Origin: an uncultured Rothia sp.
GTDB taxonomy: Bacteria; Actinomycetota; Actinomycetes; Actinomycetales; Micrococcaceae
Direction of reading: 5' to 3'
Assembly (NCBI RefSeq): GCF_916715725.1
Contig: NZ_CAKAPD010000003.1
Span: forward strand, 62,001 to 126,000
DNA length: 64,000 nucleotides
Part shown: piece by piece, positions 45,510 through 54,985 of the stretch
Layout: every line of letters starts with the position of its first letter
Numbering within the stretch: the stretch's first letter is position 1
Translations under genes and position numbers: made by a program
Notes under the pieces: model-generated
What the model was told of the DNA's origin: nothing
Seen by the model: the letters and a program-made list of their open reading frames with translations, nothing else
The model's database searches: none

Positions 45510-46350
45510 ATGACAGGTCTGAGGAGGTGCGCAAACCGTTTTGTTCGATTTTGCCCGATTTTGACCCCCATTTTCGACCATTTATAGCCTGGCACATATG
45601 TGTTTAAGCTTGTCAATAAGGATTCAGAAAAACTTCAAAAAATTTTAAAATTTCTTCACAACAACCCAAATCAGGGGCTTTTGGAGGGGTTTTAGCGGCT
45701 TTTGGGTGCCCCTAGAGGCTTCGAGGGAGCCCTATTTTCTACTCTGATTTCTACAAATTTTCTTCAGAATCTTCCAAAATTTTGTTCCAAAGATGCCCGG
45801 AAGAGAGTCCGAAGACACGTAAACAACCCTTCACAAAAGTTCCGGGGGGTGCCTTCCACCCCTCGCCCACCTCGCGGCAGCCCAAAAAGTCTCCAAAATA
45901 TCTCCAAAAAATTTTTAGTAATTTCTGGGGCACTTATATAAGGTGCACGAGCAGGCGTAACCCAACCCCAAGCGCAACGCCAGGCACAACCCCAAGCGCA
46001 ACCCGGAGTGCAAAAACTGCAAGAGGGTGCACAGCTTAGACCTCCAGTGGGGCTCGCCTGATACTCGCCTCTGATACCCGCCTCGGCCCCCATGTGGCCC
46101 ATAAAAATCTTCCCCATACAGCAAATACCCCACAGAGTGCACCTAAATGAAAATATTCACTCCAGGGAATACAATAAACCGGCTTGTCAGATGCGTATTT
46201 TTCTCTCCGTGCAAGTAAATATGGAATTATGACGACACAGAAATATAAAGATTTGATAAACCTCTAGCGATTGACAAGGACAGATGAAAGCCAGCTGAAA
46301 ATACCCCCTGAAATGGCTTGAAGCCCCCTCTTTGAGCACCGTACTATAGA
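45510..46350. other. AT-rich non-coding stretch next to the tRNA genes
   Basis: About 840 bases with no credible gene. Hand counts give 14 G+C of 60 at 45601-45660 and 18 of 60 at 46201-46260, far below the flanks. Contains a 15-base direct repeat AACCCCAAGCGCAAC (45964-45978, 45988-46002) within a G/C-skewed patch. It may be remnant foreign DNA beside a tRNA locus; no integrase or att duplication was recognised. Confidence 0.5.
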
Positions 46351-46462
46351 GGGCGTGAGGTCACTTCCGGACCTTGCACGGGGCCACTTCCGGAGCCCCA
46401 GACGTAAAGTCACCGCACATTACAGCACCGATAAACCGCATAGAGATCCGAAGGGGGATCCA

Positions 46463-47044
46463 GTGTCCGCAACGATGAACCGTCGCACGGCGTTCCGTGC
46501 GCTTGGCGTAGGCACCGCAACCATCGCTCTCGGCTGTGCAGTTGCACCCGCAGCGCAGGCACAGCAGATGGCACACCCGCAGAAGGCAATGACTGCCGAC
46601 CAGCAGCTCAAGCTGATTCTGCGCCGTCTGGAGCAGGTACCTGCCCGTTTGAAGTATGCGAAGCCTGGATCCTCCAACCGCGTTAATAGCGGCATTGAGA
46701 GCGCACTGGGCAACCTGACCACCGTCCAGGGCACTGACGCAGGCCGTCAGATTGCAAGCGCTAAGGCCGCTGTCCGCAAGTCTGATGGACGTGCCCACGC
46801 AGCACTCTCCCCCGTTGGTGTTATCGCTTGCGTTATCAGTATTGCAAAGTTTGTCATTCAGCTGGGCATCGCCATTTACAAGCTTATTAAGGCACTCGTT
46901 AACGCCTTCAAGCAGTGGAAGACCTTCAAGAACATCGTGAAGGCTGTCATTTCTGGTGAAGCCCGCAAGAAGCTGGGTACCGAAACTGAAACCGTACTCA
47001 AGGCCATTCTGGGCATTGAAGACGTCCTCAAAAAGTGTGCATAG
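46463..47044 (+). CDS. Secreted alpha-helical protein of unknown function
   Basis: About 193 residues. Signal peptide with RR (MNRRTAFRALG) and cleavage expected after AQA, then a charged helical region and a hydrophobic/amphipathic stretch VGVIACVISIAKFVIQLG followed by Lys-rich helices. Two cysteines remain in the mature protein, one in the hydrophobic stretch and one two residues from the end (KKCA). GTG 46463 has AGGGGG at good spacing; ATG 46475 is the alternative. No family recognised. The helical, cationic, membrane-seeking C-terminal half is compatible with an antimicrobial or toxin-like secreted protein, but this is only an inference. Confidence 0.65.
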   Translation: MSATMNRRTAFRALGVGTATIALGCAVAPAAQAQQMAHPQKAMTADQQLKLILRRLEQVPARLKYAKPGSSNRVNSGIESALGNLTTVQGTDAGRQIASAKAAVRKSDGRAHAALSPVGVIACVISIAKFVIQLGIAIYKLIKALVNAFKQWKTFKNIVKAVISGEARKKLGTETETVLKAILGIEDVLKKCA

Positions 47045-47079
47045 TCTACACACCGTACGGCTATGCGCGTGTTTAGAGA

Positions 47080-47107
47080 GCTAATCTTGGTGTTTCTTTA
47101 GCTTTCT
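47080..47107 (+). terminator. Weak hairpin after the secreted protein gene
   Basis: AGCTAA and TTAGCT with a 12-base gap and T-rich flanks, extended by a few imperfect pairs. Low confidence. Confidence 0.35.
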
Positions 47108-47209
47108 AGACCCCGTTAAGGGATGCGCCGCACGTGGAGTCACTGCATGGGCTCGCTGCGCGTCCGGGTAGCCGGAGGGTATGTCCTCGAGTGTCTTCGG
47201 CACCTACCC

Positions 47210-47250
47210 AACCCACCCCGCATGACCTCATGGTGCGGGGTGGGTTTTCT
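47210..47250 (+). terminator. Strong terminator on the plus strand
   Basis: Thirteen-base arms (47210-47222, 47234-47246) followed by TTTTCTTT. Ends transcripts from the secreted protein gene. Confidence 0.85.
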
Positions 47251-47339
47251 TTAACCTCTCTTTCGGGCGAGCGCTTCTCGAGCTTCCTCCCCGTGGCTCC
47301 CCTGTTTCCTGCCGCCCCCGCCTCCTTATGTATAGACAA

Positions 47340-47378
47340 AAATCGACCCCGCACCGGCTCACGGTACGGGGTCGATTT
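47340..47378 (-). terminator. Terminator of fprA
   Basis: Seventeen-base arms (47340-47356, 47362-47378) with one mismatch; minus-strand TTTTTGTC follows. Confidence 0.85.
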
Positions 47379-47400
47379 CTATGTTCTACGTGCTAGAAGA

Positions 47401-48804
47401 TTACTCGCCGCGGGAGATGTTAATCATCTCGTCGCGGTCCACAACCTTCACGCGGGCGCGAGGCTCACCGGCAGCATCCTTGGATGCTGCGCCCAGTGCC
47501 TTCTCGTGGTCGTCCAGGCGGTGCCAGCCTTCCCAGGTGGTGTACTTGATGCCCTTGGAGTCCAGGTAGGCACTGAATGCCTCTGCCTCCGGCTCGGGTG
47601 CGGTGTAGAGGTTCTCGCGGTCCTCGAGCAGGTGGGTGATGGTTTCGAGCGCGTCAGACTTGGTGGAGCCGATCAGGCCGACGGGGCCGCGCTTGATCCA
47701 ACCGGATGCGTACAGGCCGGGAACGACCTCGCCGTTCTCGTCCACGACGCGACCCTCAACGTTGGTGATGACGCCGCGCTTGTCGTCGTAACCGATTTCG
47801 GGCAGTTCGGAACCGAAGTAGCCGATTGCGCGGTAGACAGCCTGTACGGGGTAGTCCACGTACTCGCCGGTGCCGATGATGCCGCCGTTGCCGTCGAGCT
47901 TGTTGCGTTCCATGCGCAGGCCCACGACCTTGCCGTCTTCGCCGAGAATCTCGTGCGGGGACTGCAGGAAGTGTAGGTGCAGGCGGCGGGATGCGGTCTG
48001 CTCGTTGGTCTTCTGGTCTTCCAGCCAGCCGCGCAGGGTCTTCATCATGACCTTGGTCTGTGCGTTCTTCTCCATTGCTTCTTCGGAAGCAGCGTCGAAC
48101 TGGAAGTCCTCTTCGTACAGGACGATGTCCACGTCGCGGGAGTGTGCGAGTTCGCGCAGCTCGAGCGGGGTGAACTTCATCTGTGCGGGGCCGCGGCGAC
48201 CGAAGACGTGCACGTCGGTCACGGGGGAAGCCTTCAGACCCTCGTAGACGTTGTCGGGGATTTCGGTGACGAGCAGGTCGTCAGCGTGCTTGGAGAGGAT
48301 GCGGGAGACGTCCAGAGCGACGTTGCCGTTACCGAGCACTGCAACCTGCTCAGCTTCGAGCGGCCAGGTGCGGGGGTAGTCGGGGTGGCCGTCGTACCAG
48401 GAGACGAAGTCTGCTGCGCCGTAGGAGCCGTCCAGGTCGATGCCCTTAATGTTCAGGGGTGCATCAAAAATCGCGCCGGTTGCGAAGATGATGGCGTCGT
48501 AGTGTTCGCGCAGGTCGGCGAGGGTCAGGTCCTTGCCGTATTCGACGTTGCCGAAGAAACGGATGTCGCCGCGGTCCAGGACCTTGTGCAGTGCGGTAAT
48601 AATGCCCTTGATGCGGGGGTGATCCGGTGCCACACCGTAGCGGATCAGGCCGAAGGGGGCGGGGTAGCGGTCGAAGATGTCGATGGCGACCTCGACGGCG
48701 CCGGTGCGGACCTCTTCAGACTTGGTGAGGATGTCGGCGGTGTAAATACCGGCGGGACCTGCACCAATAACGGCGACGCGCAGGGGGCGTGCTGCTTCAG
48801 ACAC
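47401..48804 (-). CDS. fprA: Ferredoxin/adrenodoxin-type NADP+ reductase
   Basis: A 467-residue FAD enzyme passing electrons between NADPH and ferredoxin. FAD motif GAGPAG near residue 17, RYGVAPDHP, NADPH-binding GNGNVALDV near residue 165, and the FprA-type end GWIKRGPVGLIG. GTG 48804 has AAGGAAG seven bases upstream; the frame extends further but without a site. Length and order of motifs match the mycobacterial FprA group. Confidence 0.93.
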   Translation of the reverse strand: MSEAARPLRVAVIGAGPAGIYTADILTKSEEVRTGAVEVAIDIFDRYPAPFGLIRYGVAPDHPRIKGIITALHKVLDRGDIRFFGNVEYGKDLTLADLREHYDAIIFATGAIFDAPLNIKGIDLDGSYGAADFVSWYDGHPDYPRTWPLEAEQVAVLGNGNVALDVSRILSKHADDLLVTEIPDNVYEGLKASPVTDVHVFGRRGPAQMKFTPLELRELAHSRDVDIVLYEEDFQFDAASEEAMEKNAQTKVMMKTLRGWLEDQKTNEQTASRRLHLHFLQSPHEILGEDGKVVGLRMERNKLDGNGGIIGTGEYVDYPVQAVYRAIGYFGSELPEIGYDDKRGVITNVEGRVVDENGEVVPGLYASGWIKRGPVGLIGSTKSDALETITHLLEDRENLYTAPEPEAEAFSAYLDSKGIKYTTWEGWHRLDDHEKALGAASKDAAGEPRARVKVVDRDEMINISRGE

Positions 48805-49148
48805 GAAAATCTTCCTTTCGAAGTTCACCGTCCGGCGCCCGGTGCGGCGCGAACAGGCGGTGAGCTTAGTGTTCACTTCCTGCCTATTTTACCGGGGATT
48901 GACGGGTGTTCGGGGGCTTATATGTCTTCGCCCACTAAATAGGACAATTTTCTGTCACCTAATCCGGGCGGTAATCCGGGCGAGGTCACCTGATTCGGGC
49001 GGGGTGGTGCATCCAGCCCCGGGGCCTCCGCACGCAGCAGGCATAAAAACGGGCATAAAACTGTCCCACCCTCCAAGGTGCAGGAGGGCGGGGCAGGGTG
49101 TAGAACACGCATCCGCGTGGATCTTGGGTACCTCAACCGCAGACTAAA
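48805..49148. other. Spacer upstream of fprA
   Basis: About 340 bases, no gene. Holds the fprA promoter, two copies of AATCCGGGCG close together near 48960-48980, and a 14-base hairpin (49061-49074 with 49083-49096, two wobbles) followed by TTTTATG on the minus strand, possibly a second terminator. Confidence 0.45.
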
Positions 49149-49189
49149 AGCCCCCGGTGCGGTGAGAAAAACTCACCGCACCGGGGGCT
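49149..49189 (-). terminator. Terminator of the DUF2218 gene
   Basis: Perfect 18-base arms (49149-49166, 49172-49189), five-base loop, minus-strand TTTTAG. Confidence 0.9.
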
Positions 49190-49234
49190 ACGTATATAAG
49201 GCCTGAACATACGACCCGCACCGAGCTGCGCGGG

Positions 49235-49609
49235 CTAGGAGGCGGGTACCGCCTCGAAGGTCACGACCAGTTCGTCGCGCTCACCGAAGCGGGCCAGGTG
49301 ACGGTTCAGCACATCCGCCAAGTGGGCTGCCTGCTCGTCGCTTTCGGCGCGCACCTCCATGACGAGGGCGCCTTCAGTTTCGCGCAGGTCACCGTAGCCG
49401 CGGAAGATGCCGTCGCGGTTGAAGGTGAGGCGCAGGCCGTCGGGCAGTTCTGCGGTGCCGAGCTTGCGGCCCATGTGGGAGCCGAGCTGTTTGATGTATC
49501 GGGCGGGGCGGTCGGTTGCTACGATGGCGCGCCGGCGTACCGGCAGGGATTCTGCGGCAGGGTAGTTCTCGGTGGGAATGGCGGTGTTTTCCTGCGGGGT
49601 TTCAGCCAC
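49235..49609 (-). CDS. DUF2218 family protein
   Basis: A 124-residue cytoplasmic protein with the DUF2218 pattern ARYIKQLGSHMGRK and later DGIFRGYGD, LADVLNRHLARFG. Function unknown; relatives are often near iron or siderophore genes, which is not evident here. GTG start with AAGGAG upstream. Confidence 0.8.
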   Translation of the reverse strand: MAETPQENTAIPTENYPAAESLPVRRRAIVATDRPARYIKQLGSHMGRKLGTAELPDGLRLTFNRDGIFRGYGDLRETEGALVMEVRAESDEQAAHLADVLNRHLARFGERDELVVTFEAVPAS

Positions 49610-49773
49610 GGTGGACTCCTTCTTATAGGTGCCGAAAAAGGCTCACCACACGGAACCATGCATTCGGCGACACATTATTTCACCTCGAATATAGCAGGAA
49701 CTTAGGGTTCACTAACCTGATATGTCATCGTTGTTCGCGCAGGGGCGATAAACAACCACCGTTCTTTACACGC

Positions 49774-50223
49774 CTACCTCTTGAGCTTAATCTCAGCAGC
49801 AGCACCCAACTGTGCCGAAGTCACCGCATCGTCCAAATGTTTAAAATCCGACCGGTCAGTATACGTAATCGTCAAAACAGCCTTCTGCCCATCGCACAGA
49901 AGCGTCTGGGAGAATTCAACATTCTTCGCAGCCGAACGAATAGCATTAAGCTCTTCGGTCCGCGCAAGAGCTTGCTGCACATCCTCCGGTGAAGAAGCTG
50001 TTGCACAAGCTGGTGTAGTGGTCGAATACTCATTCAGCCATGGCTCAAAAGCTCCGCCCCAGTACAGGCCCAGAAGAGCACCAACGAACACCACGCAAGA
50101 TACTAGAACGCCCACCACTTTTCGCGGCAGATGCCGCAATCCGTTTTTTCGAGGGGTGTCACCTCCTGAATTTTCCGGTACACGATCATACTCATCACGA
50201 GCTAGAGGACTCCTGGTCGTCAT
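49774..50223 (-). CDS. Single-pass membrane protein linked to the ABC operon
   Basis: A 149-residue protein with a hydrophilic basic N-terminus, one helix (VVGVLVSCVVFVGALLGLYWG, ~36-56) and an outside domain with two cysteines (PACATA, LLCDGQ) that could form a disulfide. Its ATG overlaps the ATPase stop by four bases, so it belongs to the transporter operon. Family not recognised; possible accessory or immunity role is an inference from context. Confidence 0.7.
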   Translation of the reverse strand: MTTRSPLARDEYDRVPENSGGDTPRKNGLRHLPRKVVGVLVSCVVFVGALLGLYWGGAFEPWLNEYSTTTPACATASSPEDVQQALARTEELNAIRSAAKNVEFSQTLLCDGQKAVLTITYTDRSDFKHLDDAVTSAQLGAAAEIKLKR

Positions 50224-50969
50224 GATTCGTTCTCCTTCCGATGAGAATTTACGTTTACATCCGCTAATCCCGAATCGGGAATTCTGGTAGGGCTTTCAAG
50301 ACGGCATAGCCTATCGCAGGCGGCCATCATATCCGCGTCATGAGTCGCCACGATAACTGTGGCTCCACGACGAGCAGCAGAGCTCAAAAGCTCAATAACC
50401 AATGCCCGGTTCTCAGCATCGAGACTTGCCGTCGGCTCATCCGCAAAAATGTAGCGCACACCCTTGTGGATTGCCCGAGCAATGCCCACTCTCTGCTTCT
50501 CACCACCACTCAGCAGGGCAGCCGAAGTACGCTCCTTCCCTTCAAGACCAATGATGCTCAGAAGCTCGCGGCTCTCATCCGTAATTCGAGCACGGCCAAA
50601 GGTCTTACGGTCAAGCAGAATATTCTCGATAACGCTCCATTCCTCAATAATTCCGTAATCCTGAAAAACGAAGGAAGCTTCATCAGCCCAGAACGCAAGA
50701 CGCTCCTTTTCACGAGCGCGCTCCATATGGCGACCCCCGATAACCACCTCACCCTCATGAGGCGGTATCAGCAGACCCAACACATTCAGAAGCGTCGTTT
50801 TACCGCATCCGCTCGGACCTACAATGCCAGTCACTTCCCCCGCATATGCCTCAAAGTGGGGACTCTGGAGAATGGGCTGCCCTTGCGCATACACCACAAT
50901 ATTGCGGGAGGCGATAGTTACCTCAGGATGTTCCCCATTACTAGAGGGATAAACAGTATTCCTCATCAT
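50220..50969 (-). CDS. ABC ATPase, bacteriocin-export/MacB type
   Basis: A 249-residue ATPase: Walker A GPSGCGKTT, Q-loop FVFQDYGIIEEWSV, signature LSGGEKQRVGIARAI, Walker B YIFADEPTASLD, H-loop ATHDADM. The Q-loop and LSGGEKQR are as in the lactococcin-972-group and MacB/LolD ATPases. AGGAG is three bases before ATG 50969 and six before ATG 50966, so the second may be used. It pairs with the large permease just upstream. Confidence 0.85.
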   Translation of the reverse strand: MMRNTVYPSSNGEHPEVTIASRNIVVYAQGQPILQSPHFEAYAGEVTGIVGPSGCGKTTLLNVLGLLIPPHEGEVVIGGRHMERAREKERLAFWADEASFVFQDYGIIEEWSVIENILLDRKTFGRARITDESRELLSIIGLEGKERTSAALLSGGEKQRVGIARAIHKGVRYIFADEPTASLDAENRALVIELLSSAARRGATVIVATHDADMMAACDRLCRLESPTRIPDSGLADVNVNSHRKENES

Positions 50970-50975
50970 TCACTC

Positions 50976-52946
50976 CTATACGTGACGACGGTGAACCGTC
51001 GCGGTGAAGATACGGCTAAAACTCAGTCTCAGCACCAGCGCCAGAATAGTGCCGTACAACAGTGGTGCCGCCAACGCTGAAAAAGCGTACTCTGCTCCCT
51101 GCACCAGAAGAAGTACCAACGCCGCAGCAGAGCAAAGGCACACAATGCAGGTTTCCTTCAGAAGGTACCCACTAAAAATTGTTCTAAGAGGCAGACCAGC
51201 AGTACGTAAAACAAAATCATTACGAGCACGAGCCGCAAGGGTAATGTACGTATTAATTGCTGTACCAATAACGAGTGCCGCACAGAGAATTGCTAGGCCC
51301 ACTATATGCGCAACATACTGGTTACGTTCCAGCTGCGCGATGTAAAGGTGTTCTTCTCCCGCGCGGTCCACAGAAAGTAGGGTCTGCCCAATTTCCTCAG
51401 CGTTGTAGGCAGCCCGTACAGACGCAGGCTGAGAGACCATGATGTTACCGGTAGTCAAGGCCGCAGAAATAAAGGAAGGTTGTAGATTCTGCGTCGCCGA
51501 TTCGGTTACCACAAGAACAGGCTTTTTATAGTTCAGAAGCCGTGAATCCTGAGAGCTCAAAGCAGGCACCTTTACCCCCGACGAGTTGGTTTTATCCTCC
51601 ACAGTGAGCAGAGTAAATCCGCGATCTTCCCGGTCTTTCTGGTGGAAAGAATACTCTGCACGCAAAGACTGAGATCCAGGGAAGCTACTATCCTCAACGT
51701 TCTTGAACGACAAGCCAAGACGCTGCTGAAGAAGGTCCACATAGGCGCGGTTCACCATAAGGGCGCCATCGTATCCGCTACCCTCCAAACCCTTAACGTT
51801 TTCCAACGCATAGGACAGGAGGACGCCGTTCCGTGATTCAAGAGAACCTAAAGCACGCACTGTGGCCTGGTCGTAGGAGGCGAGCGCCTGTTCATCCCGT
51901 ATCGTCGCTTCAGGCACGTTCACCCGTAAGGTGTACTGGTCAGAAAGAAGAGACCAGCCAGCCGCCGAATCACTCCTACCCAAACTCACTTGAGCGCTTG
52001 AGACCAGACCCGGAATAGTGCACGCCACTAAAACCACCACAGCATACTTAGCGATTGCACTCGGAACTGTAAAACGTCGATACGCCGGTTCCCTGCGTCC
52101 CACAGCATTGATGCTCGGCCAAGTCATGAGGTTGATAAGCAGGAGAGCAACCAGCATGAGAACGGTAAACACGGCAAAAATCAGCGCTGTAACCCCCATC
52201 AGTTGAGGAAGATGCGCCACGCCGTACACGAACCCCTCTACGCATCCCATGCACAATGCTGTTACCGCTGCAGGAGGTAGCGCCAGGAGCAGGAGGTCTT
52301 GTGCATCCCTTCGCTGCAGACGATGCGGGGAGTATCCGTTCAGAAGCAGAATATTCTGAGTTCGCGAACGGACCGACAACCACCCCATGATTGCGGTACA
52401 GAAGAGCACAGCCAGGCAAATAAGGCTCGTCAGAGAGCCCGAAGAAGTAACCGCCCCGTAGACAACACGCGCCGGGTTAACGGAGGTAACTTTAACATCC
52501 ATGCCTTGTTCACGGGCAAGGTTTTCAAAAGCACGCACAAATTCTTGGCTACCCGCTAACGCATATTGGCCGTCAAGCGAGGAATCCCCCAGTGCTCGTG
52601 ACGGATATTTTTTCCCGTGCTTATCAGGGTCGAACCAATCGATAGTTTCACCGTCAGAGCTCAGTGAATTCGCCCCAAACACGTAGACGGATTTTCCGTG
52701 CCAGAAATCTTCGGGGTCAGCAACCACCTTAAGTAGCTGGGCACCATCGGCAGCGTAGCGATCCACCAGAGCATCAAAGTTCTGAATCAGCTCAGACTTA
52801 GACTGTTGCGAAGCACGGAGAGAAAGCTGTGCCTGCACATTGGTACCCAGAGGGGTCTGCGTCTCCAGGACAGAGATGAGGGCGCTACCCAGCAGAAAGG
52901 TCAGAACCGTACACAATACTGCGCACACTCTCAGAGCATTTTTCAT
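50976..52946 (-). CDS. Bacteriocin-associated integral membrane protein (FtsX-like permease)
   Basis: A 656-residue protein with about eight helices in two halves: one N-terminal (~5-27), a ~130-residue outside segment, helices near 165-310, a large outside domain (~330-545), then three helices to the end. The layout and the RSRTQNILLLNGYSP segment resemble the bacteriocin-associated membrane family found with lactococcin-972 clusters, often called immunity or export proteins. First gene of a three-gene operon with the ATPase and the 149-residue protein. No lactococcin-like peptide gene was found beside it. Confidence 0.7.
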   Translation of the reverse strand: MKNALRVCAVLCTVLTFLLGSALISVLETQTPLGTNVQAQLSLRASQQSKSELIQNFDALVDRYAADGAQLLKVVADPEDFWHGKSVYVFGANSLSSDGETIDWFDPDKHGKKYPSRALGDSSLDGQYALAGSQEFVRAFENLAREQGMDVKVTSVNPARVVYGAVTSSGSLTSLICLAVLFCTAIMGWLSVRSRTQNILLLNGYSPHRLQRRDAQDLLLLALPPAAVTALCMGCVEGFVYGVAHLPQLMGVTALIFAVFTVLMLVALLLINLMTWPSINAVGRREPAYRRFTVPSAIAKYAVVVLVACTIPGLVSSAQVSLGRSDSAAGWSLLSDQYTLRVNVPEATIRDEQALASYDQATVRALGSLESRNGVLLSYALENVKGLEGSGYDGALMVNRAYVDLLQQRLGLSFKNVEDSSFPGSQSLRAEYSFHQKDREDRGFTLLTVEDKTNSSGVKVPALSSQDSRLLNYKKPVLVVTESATQNLQPSFISAALTTGNIMVSQPASVRAAYNAEEIGQTLLSVDRAGEEHLYIAQLERNQYVAHIVGLAILCAALVIGTAINTYITLAARARNDFVLRTAGLPLRTIFSGYLLKETCIVCLCSAAALVLLLVQGAEYAFSALAAPLLYGTILALVLRLSFSRIFTATVHRRHV

Positions 52947-53032
52947 CGTTGAATCCCCGTCTGTAGCGGGTGGGTCTAAACTTCACCACCGCAGGCCTGG
53001 TGCTAGAAGACTACCACCTTCACAACCTAAAT

Positions 53033-53062
53033 GGTATAGATTTTCGAATTATTTAGATTCAA
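53033..53062 (-). promoter_or_regulatory. Promoter of the bacteriocin-type ABC operon
   Basis: On the minus strand TTGAAT (53057-53062) and TATACC (53033-53038) are 18 bases apart in an AT-rich stretch, about 90 bases before the permease start. Confidence 0.5.
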
Positions 53063-53293
53063 AACATATATTTTTTTGCTAGTCAGCGGATTTTATAGTT
53101 TCTACAGTGCCTTTTCAGGCTTTCTGAACGAAAGCTGGGAATTTCCTGGATTAACGCTTAGAGAAACTTTAACCGTAGAATATTTCGGTAACAACAGTGT
53201 CACCTCCCCAACACACCGGGAAGTGGCACTTTTTTATGCGGGCTCGGAACCCCGGTGCCCGCCCCGACTATGAGTATCTACGGATTTTCACGA

Positions 53294-54760
53294 ATGTCTT
53301 CTGAGAACACCGCGGCTCCCCAGAACCCCAAGGCAGAAGCCAAGGGCGCACTGGACCGTTACTTCAAAATCACTGAGCGAGGCTCCACCATCGCCGCCGA
53401 ATTCCGCGGCGGCCTCGCCACCTTCTTCGCGATGAGCTACATCGTCGTGCTGAACCCCCTCATCATCGGCCTCGGCAAGGACGCATCCGGCAACGCCCTC
53501 GGTGTACCGCAGGTCGCAGCAATGACCGCACTGGTCGCAGGCGTCATGACCATCCTCATGGGTGTCATCGCCAAGCAGCCCTTCGCCATGGCGGCAGGCC
53601 TCGGCGTGAACGCGCTACTGGCAACCACCATCGCCTCCACCCCCGGACTGACCTGGCCCGCCATCATGGGTCTGGTCGTATGGGCTGGTGTGCTGATGAC
53701 CATCCTCGTGCTGACCGGCTTCCGCACCGCAGTGTTCAACGCGGTCCCCGAATCGCTCAAGGTCGCAATCGTCGTCGGTATCGGCTTCTTCATTGCCTTC
53801 ATCGGCCTCGTCAACGCAGGTATCATCCGCCGTATGCCCGACGCAGCCGGCACCACCGTGCCCGTCTCCTTCGGCGTGAGCGGCCACCTGCTCGGCTGGC
53901 CCACCCTCGTCTTCCTCTTCGGCCTGTTCCTCACCATTGCGCTGTTCATCCGCAACGTGAAGGGTGCAATCCTCTACGGCGTGCTCGCCTCCACCGCCCT
54001 CTCCATCATCCTGGAAAAGGTCGTGCCCTCCGGCAGCTCGCTTCAGTCCCCCACCGGCTGGTCCCTCAACGTCCCCGTCTGGGACTCCAACACCAGCAAG
54101 CTGCCCGACTTCTCCCTGTTCGGCTCCGCTGACCTGTTCGGTGCTTTCGGCACTCTCGGCGGCATGGCCGCCGTTCTGCTGATCTTCACCATCCTCATCT
54201 CCGCGTTCTTCGACGCAATGGGCACCTCCGTCGGTCTCGCAACCGAAGCAGGCACCATCAAGGACGGTCAGATCGAGAACGTCGACAAGGTCCTGCTCGT
54301 GGACGCCCTCGGCTCCGTAGTCGGCGGTGGCACTTCCTCCTCCTCCAGCCAGATTTTCGTGGAGTCCGCAACCGGTATCGGCGCGGGCGCACGCACCGGC
54401 TTCGCGAACGTCGTCACCGGCGCGCTGTTCCTCGTCGCAATCTTCCTGTCCCCGCTGGTCACCATCGTGCCCTTCGAAGCTGTTGCACCCGCAATGGTGT
54501 TCGTTGGCTTCCTGATGATTCGCCAGGCAGTGAACATCGACTGGAACGACTGGGGTCTGGGTATCCCCGCATTCATGACCATCATCTTCATGCCGCTGGC
54601 ATACTCCATCGCGGACGGTATCGGCGCAGGCTTCCTGTCCTACGTCTTCATCCGCCTGGTGCAGGGCCGCGGCAAGGACGTGCACTGGCTCATGTACGTG
54701 GTTTCCGCAGTGTTCCTCATCTTCTTCGCTAACGGCCTGATTACCGGCTGGATGCACTAA
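53294..54760 (+). CDS. NCS2-family purine permease, copy 1
   Basis: A 488-residue AzgA-type transporter for purine bases with about 12-14 helices. Key blocks: FRGGLATFFAMSYIVVLNP, QPFAMAAGLGVNALL, FFDAMGTSVGLA, SSSSQIFVESATGIGAGARTG in shortened form and IPAFMTIIFMPLAYSIADG. Proton-driven uptake of hypoxanthine/guanine/adenine is the family role; the exact base is unknown. ATG 53294 is chosen by alignment with copy 2; earlier in-frame starts exist (53255, 53270). No strong ribosome-binding site. Confidence 0.87.
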   Translation: MSSENTAAPQNPKAEAKGALDRYFKITERGSTIAAEFRGGLATFFAMSYIVVLNPLIIGLGKDASGNALGVPQVAAMTALVAGVMTILMGVIAKQPFAMAAGLGVNALLATTIASTPGLTWPAIMGLVVWAGVLMTILVLTGFRTAVFNAVPESLKVAIVVGIGFFIAFIGLVNAGIIRRMPDAAGTTVPVSFGVSGHLLGWPTLVFLFGLFLTIALFIRNVKGAILYGVLASTALSIILEKVVPSGSSLQSPTGWSLNVPVWDSNTSKLPDFSLFGSADLFGAFGTLGGMAAVLLIFTILISAFFDAMGTSVGLATEAGTIKDGQIENVDKVLLVDALGSVVGGGTSSSSSQIFVESATGIGAGARTGFANVVTGALFLVAIFLSPLVTIVPFEAVAPAMVFVGFLMIRQAVNIDWNDWGLGIPAFMTIIFMPLAYSIADGIGAGFLSYVFIRLVQGRGKDVHWLMYVVSAVFLIFFANGLITGWMH

Positions 54761-54806
54761 ATACATCGGGTGCCGAACCCTCCACACGTGGAGGCGCGGG
54801 CACCAT

Positions 54807-54852
54807 CAGGGCGGGGTACCGGCACCATTTGGGTTGCCGGTACCCCGCCCTG
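54807..54852 (+). terminator. Terminator between the purine permease genes
   Basis: Perfect 18-base GC-rich arms (54807-54824, 54835-54852), ten-base loop, no T-run. Confidence 0.7.
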
Positions 54853-54985
54853 AGCTATTCTTCCCTTGCCCCCCTGGCTCCAGCTACCGAGTCTGGTTAC
54901 TTGCGCCGGCTGCGGGCGGGGAAAACACCACATCACCGACTGAACCGCTGCACACAACGCGTTTCACCGGCACGAGCTGAGCGGC

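Noticed and set aside
45964..46002. Direct repeat AACCCCAAGCGCAAC as a CRISPR-like array
   Set aside because: Only two units and a nine-base gap; no cas genes.
52947..53250. Lactococcin-972-type peptide gene upstream of the ABC operon
   Set aside because: No open frame with a signal peptide and the expected Trp/Tyr/Gly-rich mature part on either strand.
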